Part shown: one piece after another, positions 41,875 through 50,716 of the stretch
Layout: each line of letters begins with the position of its first letter
How positions within the stretch are numbered: position 1 is the first letter of the stretch
Source: Burkholderia lata
GTDB lineage: Bacteria; Pseudomonadota; Gammaproteobacteria; Burkholderiales; Burkholderiaceae
Length of the DNA stretch: 64,000 bases
Reading direction: 5' to 3'
Assembly: GCF_000012945.1 (NCBI RefSeq)
Contig: NC_007510.1
Span: 1,922,001 to 1,986,000 of the forward strand
Position numbers and translations under genes: made by a program
Notes under the pieces: model-generated
What the model saw: the letters and a program-made list of their open reading frames with translations, nothing else
Told to the model about the DNA's origin: nothing
The model's database searches: none

Positions 41875-42681
41875 ATGAACTACCACGAAAACAACACCGC
41901 TCCCTTGATATACGATGACATTGCGGGATACGTCAGCGCGCAGCTCAATGCGCGCATCGATACTCTAGCCCGATCCGGTAGGGGCGGGTTAATCGTACCG
42001 GTCACTCCCGGTCCGTTTTTCGTACTGCTCGCGCTCGCCGAAGGTTCAAGGGACGTTCGACCTGCCCACAACTCATCCGAAAATGCCGTTGAGGCGCTCC
42101 GCTCGGCAAGTCCCGGCGGCCATGCTATCGCGAATCGTACCAGCCGCATGCCTGCGCGGACGTACTGTTTCGGCGAGCCGCACAGACTCGGAGATCCATG
42201 CCACGCTTACGTCCATATACACGATGACTCGTTCGATGCCCGACGTCGTGGCGTTCGCGACTCAGTCTGTGTTGCTGGCATGATCGAGATTGCGTGCGCT
42301 ATGCCTGTGGATCCGCGTTATGGCATTAGCGGCTTGTATGAATTTGAGCGGACAGCAGCGCAGGACGCCAACGCACTTCAAGTGTCCTTTGATCGTCTCG
42401 GGCTCCGGCCTGACGGCCCACTCTTCGCGGTTGCTGCGTTGCTTCAGGTTAACGATTTGCGTGTGACCCGAGTAAGCGAGCTAACGAACTCCCCCGAGGT
42501 GGTCGGAATGCTGCGGACGCCCGTTGTGCGGATGATGCCGCAACGGATCGAGCACATGAAGGACCTAACCGGTCCAAGATTAAAGGAGTTCTATTCAAGT
42601 CTTTGGACGGACATACAGGATAAGGTAACACGACGATGCGGGGGTACAGGCCTAGCGCCGGACGAGACTGACGCAGCGTAG
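41875..42681 (+). CDS. Hypothetical protein
   Basis: A 268-residue protein I do not recognise, 270 bp after the AAA_13 gene. Start ATG 41875. Mixed alpha/beta pattern, with GGLIVPVTPGPFFVLLALAE near the N-terminus, CHAYVHIHDDSFDARRRG in the middle and a helical C-terminus. No transmembrane segment. Could be linked to the ATPase or be a separate island gene. Confidence 0.55.
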   Translation: MNYHENNTAPLIYDDIAGYVSAQLNARIDTLARSGRGGLIVPVTPGPFFVLLALAEGSRDVRPAHNSSENAVEALRSASPGGHAIANRTSRMPARTYCFGEPHRLGDPCHAYVHIHDDSFDARRRGVRDSVCVAGMIEIACAMPVDPRYGISGLYEFERTAAQDANALQVSFDRLGLRPDGPLFAVAALLQVNDLRVTRVSELTNSPEVVGMLRTPVVRMMPQRIEHMKDLTGPRLKEFYSSLWTDIQDKVTRRCGGTGLAPDETDAA

Positions 42682-42857
42682 CTTTTTGATCAAGGATTTG
42701 TCACATAGGTCGCAGATACTGCCGTGTGGTTGATGGCGTAGCATCGTGAGTGCTCGAAAATGAATTGTTCCGGCCGGACTTTCGATTACGAGGTCGGAAA
42801 AGGACAACTCGTTGACAGCGACCAAGCATCTAATGGGCGTTCGCCCTGCATCTCGAT

Positions 42858-43262
42858 TCAAGCACAAGCCTTCGCAACTGCTTCACTGTCTTCGAATGGG
42901 CGAAAGCGCGTGATGAGGCCATTCTCCACGGTGAAGTCGAACACGAACTCGCATTCGATCAACTTTCCTGTCCGTTTCACGCGTGTTGCCAGCGCTCCGA
43001 TAATGACGACCCTGTTGCCTTGGGCCAGCACGTCCTTCACGTCGAAGCGCTCATTGACGGTCTCCGCACGCAGCGTGGCGTAAAATTGCACGACTCCGGA
43101 TTTTCCATGCCAACGGCCTGCCCACGGCACAACTTCACGATCTCCAACGACGAACCAATCGACATCGGCACTGATCAAATCCTCGATTTCGGCTAAATCT
43201 GCAGCGGTTGCCGCACGTCGAGAGAACTCATTTACAACGTCGATCGCAGTAGGTGTCGGCAT
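42858..43262 (-). CDS. SnoaL-like NTF2-fold protein
   Basis: A 134-residue protein of the SnoaL/ketosteroid-isomerase-like group: VNEFSRRAATADLAEIEDL-type helix, SADVDWFVVGDREVVPWAGR, GKSGVVQFYATL, and closing strands VVIIGALATRVKRTGK and FDFTVENGLITRFRPFEDS. The residues WFVVGD and FRPFEDS are typical of the YesE/limonene-epoxide-hydrolase-like branch. It lies 188 bp downstream of the aldo/keto reductase on the same strand. Confidence 0.85.
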   Translation of the reverse strand: MPTPTAIDVVNEFSRRAATAADLAEIEDLISADVDWFVVGDREVVPWAGRWHGKSGVVQFYATLRAETVNERFDVKDVLAQGNRVVIIGALATRVKRTGKLIECEFVFDFTVENGLITRFRPFEDSEAVAKACA

Positions 43263-43450
43263 GTCAGCTCATTCCGCATGTAACAACATCGATGGCATTT
43301 CGCAACGCGAAGCTTTGGCTTTCAATAGTAGATCAAATTTGGCTTGGTTGCGACCTGAGTGAAGGAGCACTCAGGTACACAGGTCGGTCGGACTGTAACG
43401 GATTTCAGTTTTCACCCGCGTTTCACGATTCCCAGCCGGATACGACCGCT

Positions 43451-44449
43451 TTAATAGCGAACTTCGCTGTCCACCAACATCGGCAACGGTTGTGAGGTCT
43501 GGCCGTTGACTGTCGCACCGGCAAGTATGAAATTCGGTGCGGCCTTGCTCGTCAAGTCGGCCGGGAAGTTCAGCGAGGGCTCGGACACCTCGTCGAGCAT
43601 CGCACGATGTTCCGCAGCCAGATTGATCTCGAGCGCGGCGAGATTGGCGCGAAGGTGATCAACGCGCCGCGTGCCGATCAGTGTCGAAGTCACGCCAGGG
43701 CGGCTGCGAACCCAGGCCAGCGCGACGGCCGCGGGGGCCACTTCCATCTCGGCGGCGACCGAGAGCAGTACATCGATAACCTTGTAGTCGCGCTCGCCCG
43801 GGACGCCAACCAGCGCGGCACGTTCGGATTTAGAATTCGCGGCGCTTTCGCGTGTGTATTTTCCCGACAACCATCCGTTCTTTAACGGACTCCACGGCAT
43901 GATGGCGATGTCGAGGTCCGTCGCCATCGGCACAAGCTCCCCCTCGACGGTCCGCTGCAGCAGCGAATACTCGACCTGCATCGAGATCAGCGCCGCCCAG
44001 CCGCGGAAAAGCGCTGTCGTTTGGGCTTGAGCGACTTTCCAGGCCGGCGTATCGGAAATCCCGATATAGCGGACCTTGCCGGCCGTTACCAAGTCATCGA
44101 GTGCACGCATCGTTTCTTCTATCGGAGTGTGCCGATCCCAGATATGCATCTGATAGAGATCGATGTAATCGGTCTGCAGGCGGCGTAAGGACGCCTCGCA
44201 TTGGTCGATGATCGCCTTGTGCCCCGTGCCGCCACCGTTCGGGTTTCGAAGATGAAGATTGGCAGCAAGCTTCGTTGCGATGACACTCTGGTTGCGCGTG
44301 CCTTTCCGTGTAGCGAAAAAGTCCCCGATGATTTTCTCGGAGTGTCCGTTCGAATACACCTTGGCCGTGTCGATGAGATTGCCGCCGAGCCCGAAGGGGC
44401 TGACACGCAGCCCGGAACGCCCGAGCGTAACGTAGGAATCAAGTGACAT
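43451..44449 (-). CDS. Aldo/keto reductase with in-frame internal deletion
   Basis: A 332-residue member of the YghZ/Tas-like aldo/keto reductases. Catalytic tetrad positions are present: D and Y in NLIDTAKVYSNG, K in ATKL, H in DLYQMHIWD; the NADP end is LIGTRRVDHLRANL. The family normally has about 30 residues between SPFGLG and GGNLIDTA, covering the end of strand 1 and helix 1; here SPFGLGGNLIDTA is continuous. The join lies at the repeated Gly codons (around 44375-44390). ATG 44449 gives the usual N-terminus. The loss probably disturbs the barrel, so the protein may be inactive. Confidence 0.82.
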   Translation of the reverse strand: MSLDSYVTLGRSGLRVSPFGLGGNLIDTAKVYSNGHSEKIIGDFFATRKGTRNQSVIATKLAANLHLRNPNGGGTGHKAIIDQCEASLRRLQTDYIDLYQMHIWDRHTPIEETMRALDDLVTAGKVRYIGISDTPAWKVAQAQTTALFRGWAALISMQVEYSLLQRTVEGELVPMATDLDIAIMPWSPLKNGWLSGKYTRESAANSKSERAALVGVPGERDYKVIDVLLSVAAEMEVAPAAVALAWVRSRPGVTSTLIGTRRVDHLRANLAALEINLAAEHRAMLDEVSEPSLNFPADLTSKAAPNFILAGATVNGQTSQPLPMLVDSEVRY

Positions 44450-44670
44450 CGGATTGCTCCACAGATCAAGGTCTTTGCATGCTAGGCGACCGATGAGCCG
44501 TGGCAATCGTCGGTTACGACGATCTTTTGGGGGCACTGCGCGTGAGGAGTTCCTCGACCCTAGCGCACGTCGGAAATTCGTCACTTTCGACGAAGCAAGC
44601 GACGACAGCCGCGCTCACAATGCGTCGTAATCGAAACGAATTTCCACGGCGACGTGATTGGGGAATGCGA

Positions 44671-44790
44671 ATGAACAGCCCGCGACACAGTGAGTTGCAC
44701 ACCTACCTGAACCATATCGACGGCAATGACGTGCCTCCAGCCGGCGGACAATTCTTTCCCACGGAGAATCCGTATGACGGCAATGCGTGA
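44671..44790 (+). pseudogene. Aldehyde dehydrogenase N-terminal remnant
   Basis: A 39-codon frame reads MNSPRHSELHTYLNHIDG, then VPPAGGQFFPTENPYDG and a stop. This is the start of many aldehyde dehydrogenases (YxNxIDGxWVxPxxGxxFxTxNPxTG). The remaining 450 codons are missing. Confidence 0.65.
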
Positions 44791-45314
44791 AGTCCGTCGC
44801 TCGACAGCCGGTCACGGTCCGCTTACAGTAGGAGGCCTGTGGGGCAACGTCGGCGCATCGTAGTCGCGTTGCGTGCCGCCCAGCAGGTCCCGATCAGGCA
44901 CGGCTGCAGCCAGCGAGTGAGCGAGGCGGTTCGCGTGTGCGAGCGTCTGCCGGTCAGGACGATCCGGTTGCATTCGGCACGCGTGATCCGTGACGTCGAC
45001 AAGCGGTCGCGCGGCGCGCGCGAGTTCGATGCGGACGGCTTTGTCTTCGGTCATGCCGTTGAGCAATGAAAAACCAGGCGCACGGGTGTCGTCATCGGTC
45101 TCTCGATCGCGCCATCCCGGATGTGCACCGCGACGTCAACGTTGCCGCACCCGGACGCCGCTTCGCTTCGGTGCGCATCCTGCAACAGTTGCACGAGCGT
45201 ATTGAAGCCCGTTGGCCGGAAGGCTCGCTTGGTCGAGGAAATCGAACCCAGGCTGCGTAGGGCCGTTTGGCCCGGGATTTTCCGGTGGAAGTGGTCCGCA
45301 GTCGTGTAAATCAG
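44791..45314. other. Degenerate GC-rich stretch
   Basis: About 520 bp with overlapping short frames on both strands, none convincing. An 84-codon minus-strand frame (44812-45066) has coding-like composition and could be a piece of a decayed gene of the broken ALDH cluster; I cannot name it. Confidence 0.4.
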
Positions 45315-45770
45315 ATGAGTGATTTTTCAATGCCTGGAAAGCGACAAGCTGCCTGCCCGGGGACGATATTTGGTATTCCGCGCAAGGACGGGAAGGTCGT
45401 TGTTGGACAAGTTCTCGAGACATGGGAAGGGTACCCGGGCATTATGTGCATCGCCGTTTTCGATTGCGTGACGTCACTTGCGGATACGGTCGATTTATCG
45501 GTGCTGCCTTCGTCCTCGGTTATGTCCGTCACGTCAACTGCAAATGCTGCTATCGCGAAGAGGCATTGGACTGTCCTCGGATCGTTGCCGGTGCTTGTCG
45601 ATCCGAGATTCTCACCTCATCGGAAATTTGCAGAGGCTAAGTACGCGGGTGCTATGTGGTACTCAAGTCTGATGATCGAGGATCTCGTTAACGCATACTA
45701 CGGGTTGTCAACATGGGAGCCCTATCCGGGCAGGCCAGGGCAGCTTCGATCGTTGATTTTCTCCGGTTGA
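45315..45770 (+). CDS. Immunity-26-like protein
   Basis: A 151-residue protein with the Imm26 pattern: CPGTIFGIPRKDGKVVVGQV near the N-terminus, GIMCIAVFDC, and HWTVLGSLPVLVDPRF in the middle, which match the GDIFxIPLxDGxYGxGRV, VLIFD and WxVIGxxP blocks of that family. Start chosen at ATG 45315. No toxin gene is adjacent, so it would be an orphan immunity gene, as often left behind by Rhs or CDI turnover. Confidence 0.65.
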   Translation: MSDFSMPGKRQAACPGTIFGIPRKDGKVVVGQVLETWEGYPGIMCIAVFDCVTSLADTVDLSVLPSSSVMSVTSTANAAIAKRHWTVLGSLPVLVDPRFSPHRKFAEAKYAGAMWYSSLMIEDLVNAYYGLSTWEPYPGRPGQLRSLIFSG

Positions 45771-46022
45771 TCGAGGAAGGTCACAGGAAGTAGTGCGTAC
45801 GCCAATGCTGGCTCAGAAAAAGTTCAGTGACGTCGTCGGCAGGACATCGAGTAGTTCGGTTCGATCGACGAGTTTGCGAGCAATCATGCGTTGTACCTTT
45901 CCTTCGGCTTTCTGAAGATCACGACAGTCGGTTGTCGACCACAAGAGGGCAATCGACTTGCGGAGTAGAATGGATTGGCATCGATCGAGCCGCTCTATAT
46001 GCAAGCGACGGGGGAAGTCATC

Positions 46023-46532
46023 ATGATTGAATTGCTTGAACCCTTCTCTCGTCAAATGGCGGAAGACCTTCTCTCAGTCTTTCCGGACTGGACGAGTCAT
46101 CTTCATATTGTTGCCAGCGCCGGGGAGAACTATTTCAATGTTCGAGTACCGTCGCTTGCAGCGGCGAAAGGTGGCGTCTTAGAGGTTTCTTCTCTGTACA
46201 ACGACGAGGTGACCGTTTTCTACGCAACAACCCATCGGCATTTTTTCACGGTGTTGGGCAACGCAAGTGAGGCCGGTGGTGCAATCGAGTTCCTTCGCAA
46301 GATACTCGACGAACAACTTGCCGTGGTCTCGTACATTTGTATTGGAGACTCAACTATACGAGATGGGGTTTTTTCAAGTGTCGCTGTTCCGGCGGACAAG
46401 ATCCCGCGCGAAAACTATGAGTATTACTACGCTACGTCGATGCGCGTGCGCTCTTGGAAGGGCACTTATGATGCTGACTTCTCCGCTCCGTACGTCAGAG
46501 ACAAGCCAACAGGCAATGATGGGCGAGCGTAG
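46023..46532 (+). CDS. Hypothetical protein, immunity-like
   Basis: A 169-residue protein with GGGGAAG shortly before ATG 46023. It starts FSRQMAEDLLSVFPDWTSHL and has a beta-rich centre (ENYFNVRVPSL, VSSLYNDEVTVFYATTHRHF), a pattern seen in several unnamed immunity-type families. AT-richer than flanks. The neighbour is an Imm26-like gene 250 bp upstream. Confidence 0.6.
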   Translation: MIELLEPFSRQMAEDLLSVFPDWTSHLHIVASAGENYFNVRVPSLAAAKGGVLEVSSLYNDEVTVFYATTHRHFFTVLGNASEAGGAIEFLRKILDEQLAVVSYICIGDSTIRDGVFSSVAVPADKIPRENYEYYYATSMRVRSWKGTYDADFSAPYVRDKPTGNDGRA

Positions 46533-46699
46533 GTTTTGGCGTAGGTTTTCGCACCGAGCCTTATCAGATAGTGCGCAGGTTCTGTTGCATCACTGGGGGC
46601 GGTGCAGGTGATGCGGTGAGTTGTGTGCTCACGTGGCCAGGACAAGTGGTTTTGGCGGCACGAGCCGCCATGCGGCCAGTTTTTGTGGTGGCAATAGAA

Positions 46700-46906
46700 T
46701 TAACAGTGATACCTGTCCTTGATGAAGTTATTGTAATAGCTGCCCATAGAGGGCGAGCTCATTAGCCCCTTGTAGACGTTGAGGGGGACGCCACAGAAAT
46801 CGTAACTATGCCCTTGTGCAAATAGTATTCGCATCCGCAAGCTGCTCGGATCGTAGCCGACTGCGCGAATCGCACTTGACTTTACTCGAATCATTTCCAT
46901 CGGCAT
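46700..46906 (-). CDS. KTSC-domain protein
   Basis: A 68-residue protein consisting of one KTSC domain: VKSSAIRAVGYDPSSLRMRI, FAQGHSYDFCGVPLNVYKGL and SSPSMGSYYNNFIKDRYHC correspond to the VxSSxIxAVGYD, FxxGxxYxYxxVP and SxGxYFNxxIKxxY blocks. Molecular role is unknown; the domain is frequent next to phage and mobile DNA. Confidence 0.85.
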   Translation of the reverse strand: MPMEMIRVKSSAIRAVGYDPSSLRMRILFAQGHSYDFCGVPLNVYKGLMSSPSMGSYYNNFIKDRYHC

Positions 46907-47213
46907 CCCCCATTTACGATACCGCTGTACGTATCCCGATCCTCTTACTGTTGCAGCCTAGCATACCCTATGTCTCGTTTAGGATGGATCGAACCTTATC
47001 GGCCTGCCCCGGTATTCATGATTCAATTTTGTCGCACCGCAACTGCAAAAGAGTGAGTAGCCGACGTCGATAGTGTCTCTTGCCCAACGCGGATGGCTTG
47101 CGTCCTTGGATCTGTACGACAACATCCGCAGGTACTTCAACCCACTCCGCAAGCGTACTGAACGGCCGGCGGGCCCCGGGCGGAGCAGGTTTTGCGATTC
47201 TCTCTTTCGTTAT
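46907..47213. other. Gene-free stretch
   Basis: About 300 bp between the KTSC gene and the end of the monooxygenase gene; no supported feature. Confidence 0.4.
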
Positions 47214-48386
47214 TCAAGCATCCTTCAGGACGACGTTGCTGCGCGGGATGCCCATGATCCGGTCGCCGATGTTCATTCCCCATTCGGTCATGCCGATGCC
47301 CTGACTCAATTGCCCGGTCTGCCACCGCGACAGGGCTTCATCGATGCCGGACTCCGCGGAATGCAGCGCCTTGGCCAGGGCCAATGCGTTGGCGGCTGCC
47401 TTGGCGGTGCTGCCCGCTGTATGCGGGCGCGGCACAAAGGCGGCGTCGCCCAGCAGGATCGCGCGGCCATACACCATCTGCTTCACCTGCAGATCCAGGA
47501 TGGCCTGGACGAACGGGTCTTTGGTGGCTTCAACCAGCGTTTGAAAAGTCGGGGCGAGAAGCGCTTTCGACGCCTGCGTCAGGCTAGTGAGGTCTTCGTC
47601 TTTCAGTGCACCCGGAGGCAGCGAAAACGAGTGGCGAATCCCGGAGCGGTCGGTCAATAAAGTTGAGAGTTCTTCGCCGTGAGCGGCCTTCCGATACCAC
47701 ACCCAGTTCCAGCGCCGTTGCCCCTCCTGCGTGGACAGGTCTTCGCCCGGGACAAGATATTCGAGCATCAGGTGACCGGGGCCTTGCTGGAAGGCGAAGG
47801 TTCCTTTGAGAACAGCTGCGGCGCTCGCCGGGAGTGCCGCTTCAGGAACGAGACCACGCCACGCAACATATCCGGCATAGTTGGGTGAAAGGCCGGCAGA
47901 GACCTGCTCGCGGACGGCGGAGCGTGCGCCGTCAGCGCCGACGAGCAGATCGCCGGTTTCAACGCGGCCGCTGGCAAAGTAGGCGGTAATCCGGTCGCCG
48001 TTCTGTTCGAAGCGGACGAAGCGCTCGCCCGGATGAAAGACCTGCGCGGGCAGGTGCGCCTTCATCGTGCTGTAGAGCATGTTCCAGGACGTTTGGGTCT
48101 GCGGCATAAAGCTGCGCTGAATAACACGATCGCCGCGGTCCAGATAGATGCGGTCGCCCGACTGTACGCCGAGAGCGGTGCCTGTCTGAATGCCCGCGAA
48201 ATGAAACGCCGACAGGACGTCGTCTTGCAACACGATTCCGCCGCCTCTGCTGTCCAGTTCACTCGGGGAGCGCTCGAAGATGTCGACGTCCCAACCCGCG
48301 GCTTGCAGTGTCGTTGCAGTAAAGAGCCCACCGAGCGAGCCGCCGATGATCAGTGCGCGAGGCTTGTTTTTTGCAGTGGCGACCAT
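47214..48386 (-). CDS. FAD-dependent monooxygenase (2,6-dihydroxypyridine 3-hydroxylase-like)
   Basis: A 390-residue flavin hydroxylase: ADP-binding IIGGSLGGLFTATTL (14-28), ERSPSELDSRGGGIVLQ, DG motif LLVGADGARSAVRE, and FAD-binding AILLGDAAFVPRPHTAGSTA. YAGYVAWRGLVPE and RRWNWVWYR are shared with the protein at 61730, and with dihydroxypyridine hydroxylases. It is a single gene whose 5' neighbour is the DsbA-like gene, with 214 bp between them. Substrate is inferred only from family. Confidence 0.85.
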   Translation of the reverse strand: MVATAKNKPRALIIGGSLGGLFTATTLQAAGWDVDIFERSPSELDSRGGGIVLQDDVLSAFHFAGIQTGTALGVQSGDRIYLDRGDRVIQRSFMPQTQTSWNMLYSTMKAHLPAQVFHPGERFVRFEQNGDRITAYFASGRVETGDLLVGADGARSAVREQVSAGLSPNYAGYVAWRGLVPEAALPASAAAVLKGTFAFQQGPGHLMLEYLVPGEDLSTQEGQRRWNWVWYRKAAHGEELSTLLTDRSGIRHSFSLPPGALKDEDLTSLTQASKALLAPTFQTLVEATKDPFVQAILDLQVKQMVYGRAILLGDAAFVPRPHTAGSTAKAAANALALAKALHSAESGIDEALSRWQTGQLSQGIGMTEWGMNIGDRIMGIPRSNVVLKDA

Positions 48387-48600
48387 GGATCTCTCCGATC
48401 AAGTAGCGATATGTGAAGGCTAATTGTTGCGATTTGGTTGGTGAATGTGGCGTTATCGCAACGTGACATTGCGCTAAACGCAACGCACTTGGCGCGTGTG
48501 TGCCGCGTTGGCGGCCATTCGACCATTGCGTTGCGCCTGGCGCGCATGCCCGGTTCAGCGAGCTGGGCGTGCGCGCCGGCGTTCACCTGCGGGTGTCGAT

Positions 48601-49266
48601 TCAGACTGCGGCCTTGGCCGTGTTGTCGCCGGTGGCGGTTCGAAGTACCTGAGCGAGCACCGAAACCGGTTGTGCACCGCTGACCGGAACGCCGCCGACA
48701 TGAATGGTCGGCACCGACCGGATGCCGGTGGCCGCGGCCCGCAGTTCGTCGGCAACGACTTCACGCTCGCCGTCGTTCGTCGCCAGGAAACTGCGCACTT
48801 CGTCGGCGTCGAACCCCGCACTTTCCGCGAGGCTGACCAGAACCTCGGCCATGCCGATGTCCTGTCCTTCGGAAAAGTACGCAGAGAAAATCGCCTCGAA
48901 GAGTGCTTCGGTCCTGGCCGCATTTCCCTTGGACTGAGCAAGGAACATCAGGCGATGGGCAAGCCGTGTGTTGGGCGTCACCGCCACGCGGTCGTAGTTG
49001 AATTCGACACCTGCTCGCTTGCCCGCCAGCGTGACGTCGGCATCCATCGCCTGCGAACGTGCCCAACTGCCGAATTTGGCGCTGCGATATGCCTTTCGAT
49101 CGATTCCGTCCTTGGGCATGGTCGGATTGAGTTCATACGGCAGGTACTTGACGGTCGGTGCGACGGCCAGGTCGACCTCGCGGAGCGCTGTCTTGAGATG
49201 TTCGTGGCCGATCCAGCACCACGGGCAGATGAAGTCATACGTGACCTGGATATCGAGCGGATTCAT
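48601..49266 (-). CDS. DsbA-family oxidoreductase (FrnE-like)
   Basis: A 221-residue thioredoxin-fold protein with the active-site CPWC in TYDFICPWCWIGHEHL, an inserted helical domain (about 65-165) and the cis-proline loop GIRSVPTIHVGG. This is the cytosolic FrnE/HCCA-isomerase-like branch of DsbA; no signal peptide. Divergent to the LysR gene at 49380, separated by 113 bp, and so probably controlled by it. Confidence 0.9.
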   Translation of the reverse strand: MNPLDIQVTYDFICPWCWIGHEHLKTALREVDLAVAPTVKYLPYELNPTMPKDGIDRKAYRSAKFGSWARSQAMDADVTLAGKRAGVEFNYDRVAVTPNTRLAHRLMFLAQSKGNAARTEALFEAIFSAYFSEGQDIGMAEVLVSLAESAGFDADEVRSFLATNDGEREVVADELRAAATGIRSVPTIHVGGVPVSGAQPVSVLAQVLRTATGDNTAKAAV

Positions 49267-49379
49267 TTGGAAGCTCCTTGCGTTGACGGTACGAGTACTT
49301 TAGGCTTTGCGTCAGAGTAAGTGAATATGAGTCAATCGCAAACCAGCGTTGCGGTGTGTGCAAAGGGAAAGGACATAAC

Positions 49380-50306
49380 GTGGACAAGCTACTCGCCTTG
49401 CGGGCATTCATTGACGTCGCAGAAACGGGGGGCTTTTCAAAGGCGGCTCGCCGCATGGGGGTTGCCACTTCGTCGGTGACTCGCCTGATGGACGCGTTGG
49501 AGCAGTCGCTTGGAAGCGCGTTACTGACTCGGACGACACGTCAGGTGACGTTGACGGATGCCGGTGCTGCGTATCTGGAGCAGATCACACGCGTGCTGTC
49601 GGACCTCGACGAAGCCGATGGCAGTGTGTCCGACACGGGCATTGACGCAGTTGGACCGCTGCGTGTTTCCATGCCGGTGACTTTCGGGCGCCTGTGCCTG
49701 GGGCCGCACATAGCAAGCTTCCTGCAGCAGCATCCCCGCGTGTCCCTGGACCTGGTGCTGTCGGATTCGACTCTCGATCTGGCTGCCGAGCGAATTGACG
49801 TTGCGGTCCGCATCGGCTCACCTGCAAACCAGCCCAATCTGATCGTCAATCGCCTGGCGGAGCATCATCGCTATGTGGTCGCGAGCCATGACTATCTGCA
49901 GAGCAACGGGGTGCCCGCCTCACCGGAAGATCTGCGACACCATCAATGCCTGCGTTTTGCGTACGAAGCTGCTTTGCAGCGGTGGTCGTTCACTCGCACA
50001 GACGGCACCGTACATGTCGAGATCAATGGCAGGCTTTCGGTGAACAACTCGGACGTGCTGCGCGAGGCGGTTATCAGCGGGTTTGGTATTGCGCTGCTGC
50101 CCCAATGGCTCGTCGAAGAGGATGTGGTGGCGGGGCGGCTGAGGCGGCTTTTCGAAGACTACTCGGTCAACCCGCTCGACCAGACCGTCTGCGTTTATGC
50201 CGCCTATCTTCCGAATCGCCGCCACTCACGCAAAGTGCATGCGTTGCTGGATTTTCTTCGACATCGCATCACGAACTCCGGTGCGTTCTCGGATGCTTCG
50301 AGCTAG
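49380..50306 (+). CDS. LysR-family transcriptional regulator
   Basis: A 308-residue LysR protein: wHTH at residues 1-60 (LLALRAFIDVAETGGFSKAA, RRMGVATSSVTRLMDALEQS) and an effector domain from about 90. GTG 49380 has AAAGGA 7 nt upstream and places the HTH correctly. Divergent from the DsbA-like gene; the CrgA-like subgroup often controls adjacent oxidoreductases. Confidence 0.9.
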   Translation: MDKLLALRAFIDVAETGGFSKAARRMGVATSSVTRLMDALEQSLGSALLTRTTRQVTLTDAGAAYLEQITRVLSDLDEADGSVSDTGIDAVGPLRVSMPVTFGRLCLGPHIASFLQQHPRVSLDLVLSDSTLDLAAERIDVAVRIGSPANQPNLIVNRLAEHHRYVVASHDYLQSNGVPASPEDLRHHQCLRFAYEAALQRWSFTRTDGTVHVEINGRLSVNNSDVLREAVISGFGIALLPQWLVEEDVVAGRLRRLFEDYSVNPLDQTVCVYAAYLPNRRHSRKVHALLDFLRHRITNSGAFSDASS

Positions 50307-50716
50307 GTAGCGATACTGCGCGCCGGCGTGAGCGGATCGCTGGGAAATGGATCCGCGCATGGCTGTGATCGGCCGCGCACCAAGACTTGCTCTACGACGC
50401 ACTCACGGCTACGCAAGGTTCAGGATTGCCGGCACGAGGCTCCGTTACGGGGCGCCTGATATGTCGGACAGTTCGTCGATCGAACTCGAGCGTTCCGTGG
50501 GCACCTCACACCCAAACGGGTAAACACCGACAAGAAAATGCCTCTCTTGGCGCGCTTCGTCATCTTATAATTTATCGGTCGATAAATTGATGGTGGATAA
50601 GCGACCAGCGTTCATGTGAATCGCGGGGTATGAGTACAACCGGATTCTCGTTCATCGGTCGACCCTTTCAGTTGTAGTTCGAAAATTAATACGTATTACT
50701 AATTATTGGAGTGGGT
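50307..50716. other. Intergenic stretch with porin leader and operator
   Basis: About 410 bp without a gene; the 3' half is AT-rich and contains a strong palindrome (50569-50588) ahead of the porin gene. Confidence 0.5.
50569..50588. promoter_or_regulatory. 20-bp palindrome upstream of porin, probable TetR operator
   Basis: AATTTATCG-GT-CGATAAATT, a perfect 9-bp inverted repeat. Its centre TATCGGTCGA recurs at 52799-52808, just upstream of the tetR gene, and nowhere else that I noticed in this part. Confidence 0.6.

Noticed and set aside
44812..45066. 84-codon minus-strand frame as a real gene
   Set aside because: It has no recognisable domain and lies amid a decayed ALDH region; kept only as degenerate DNA.
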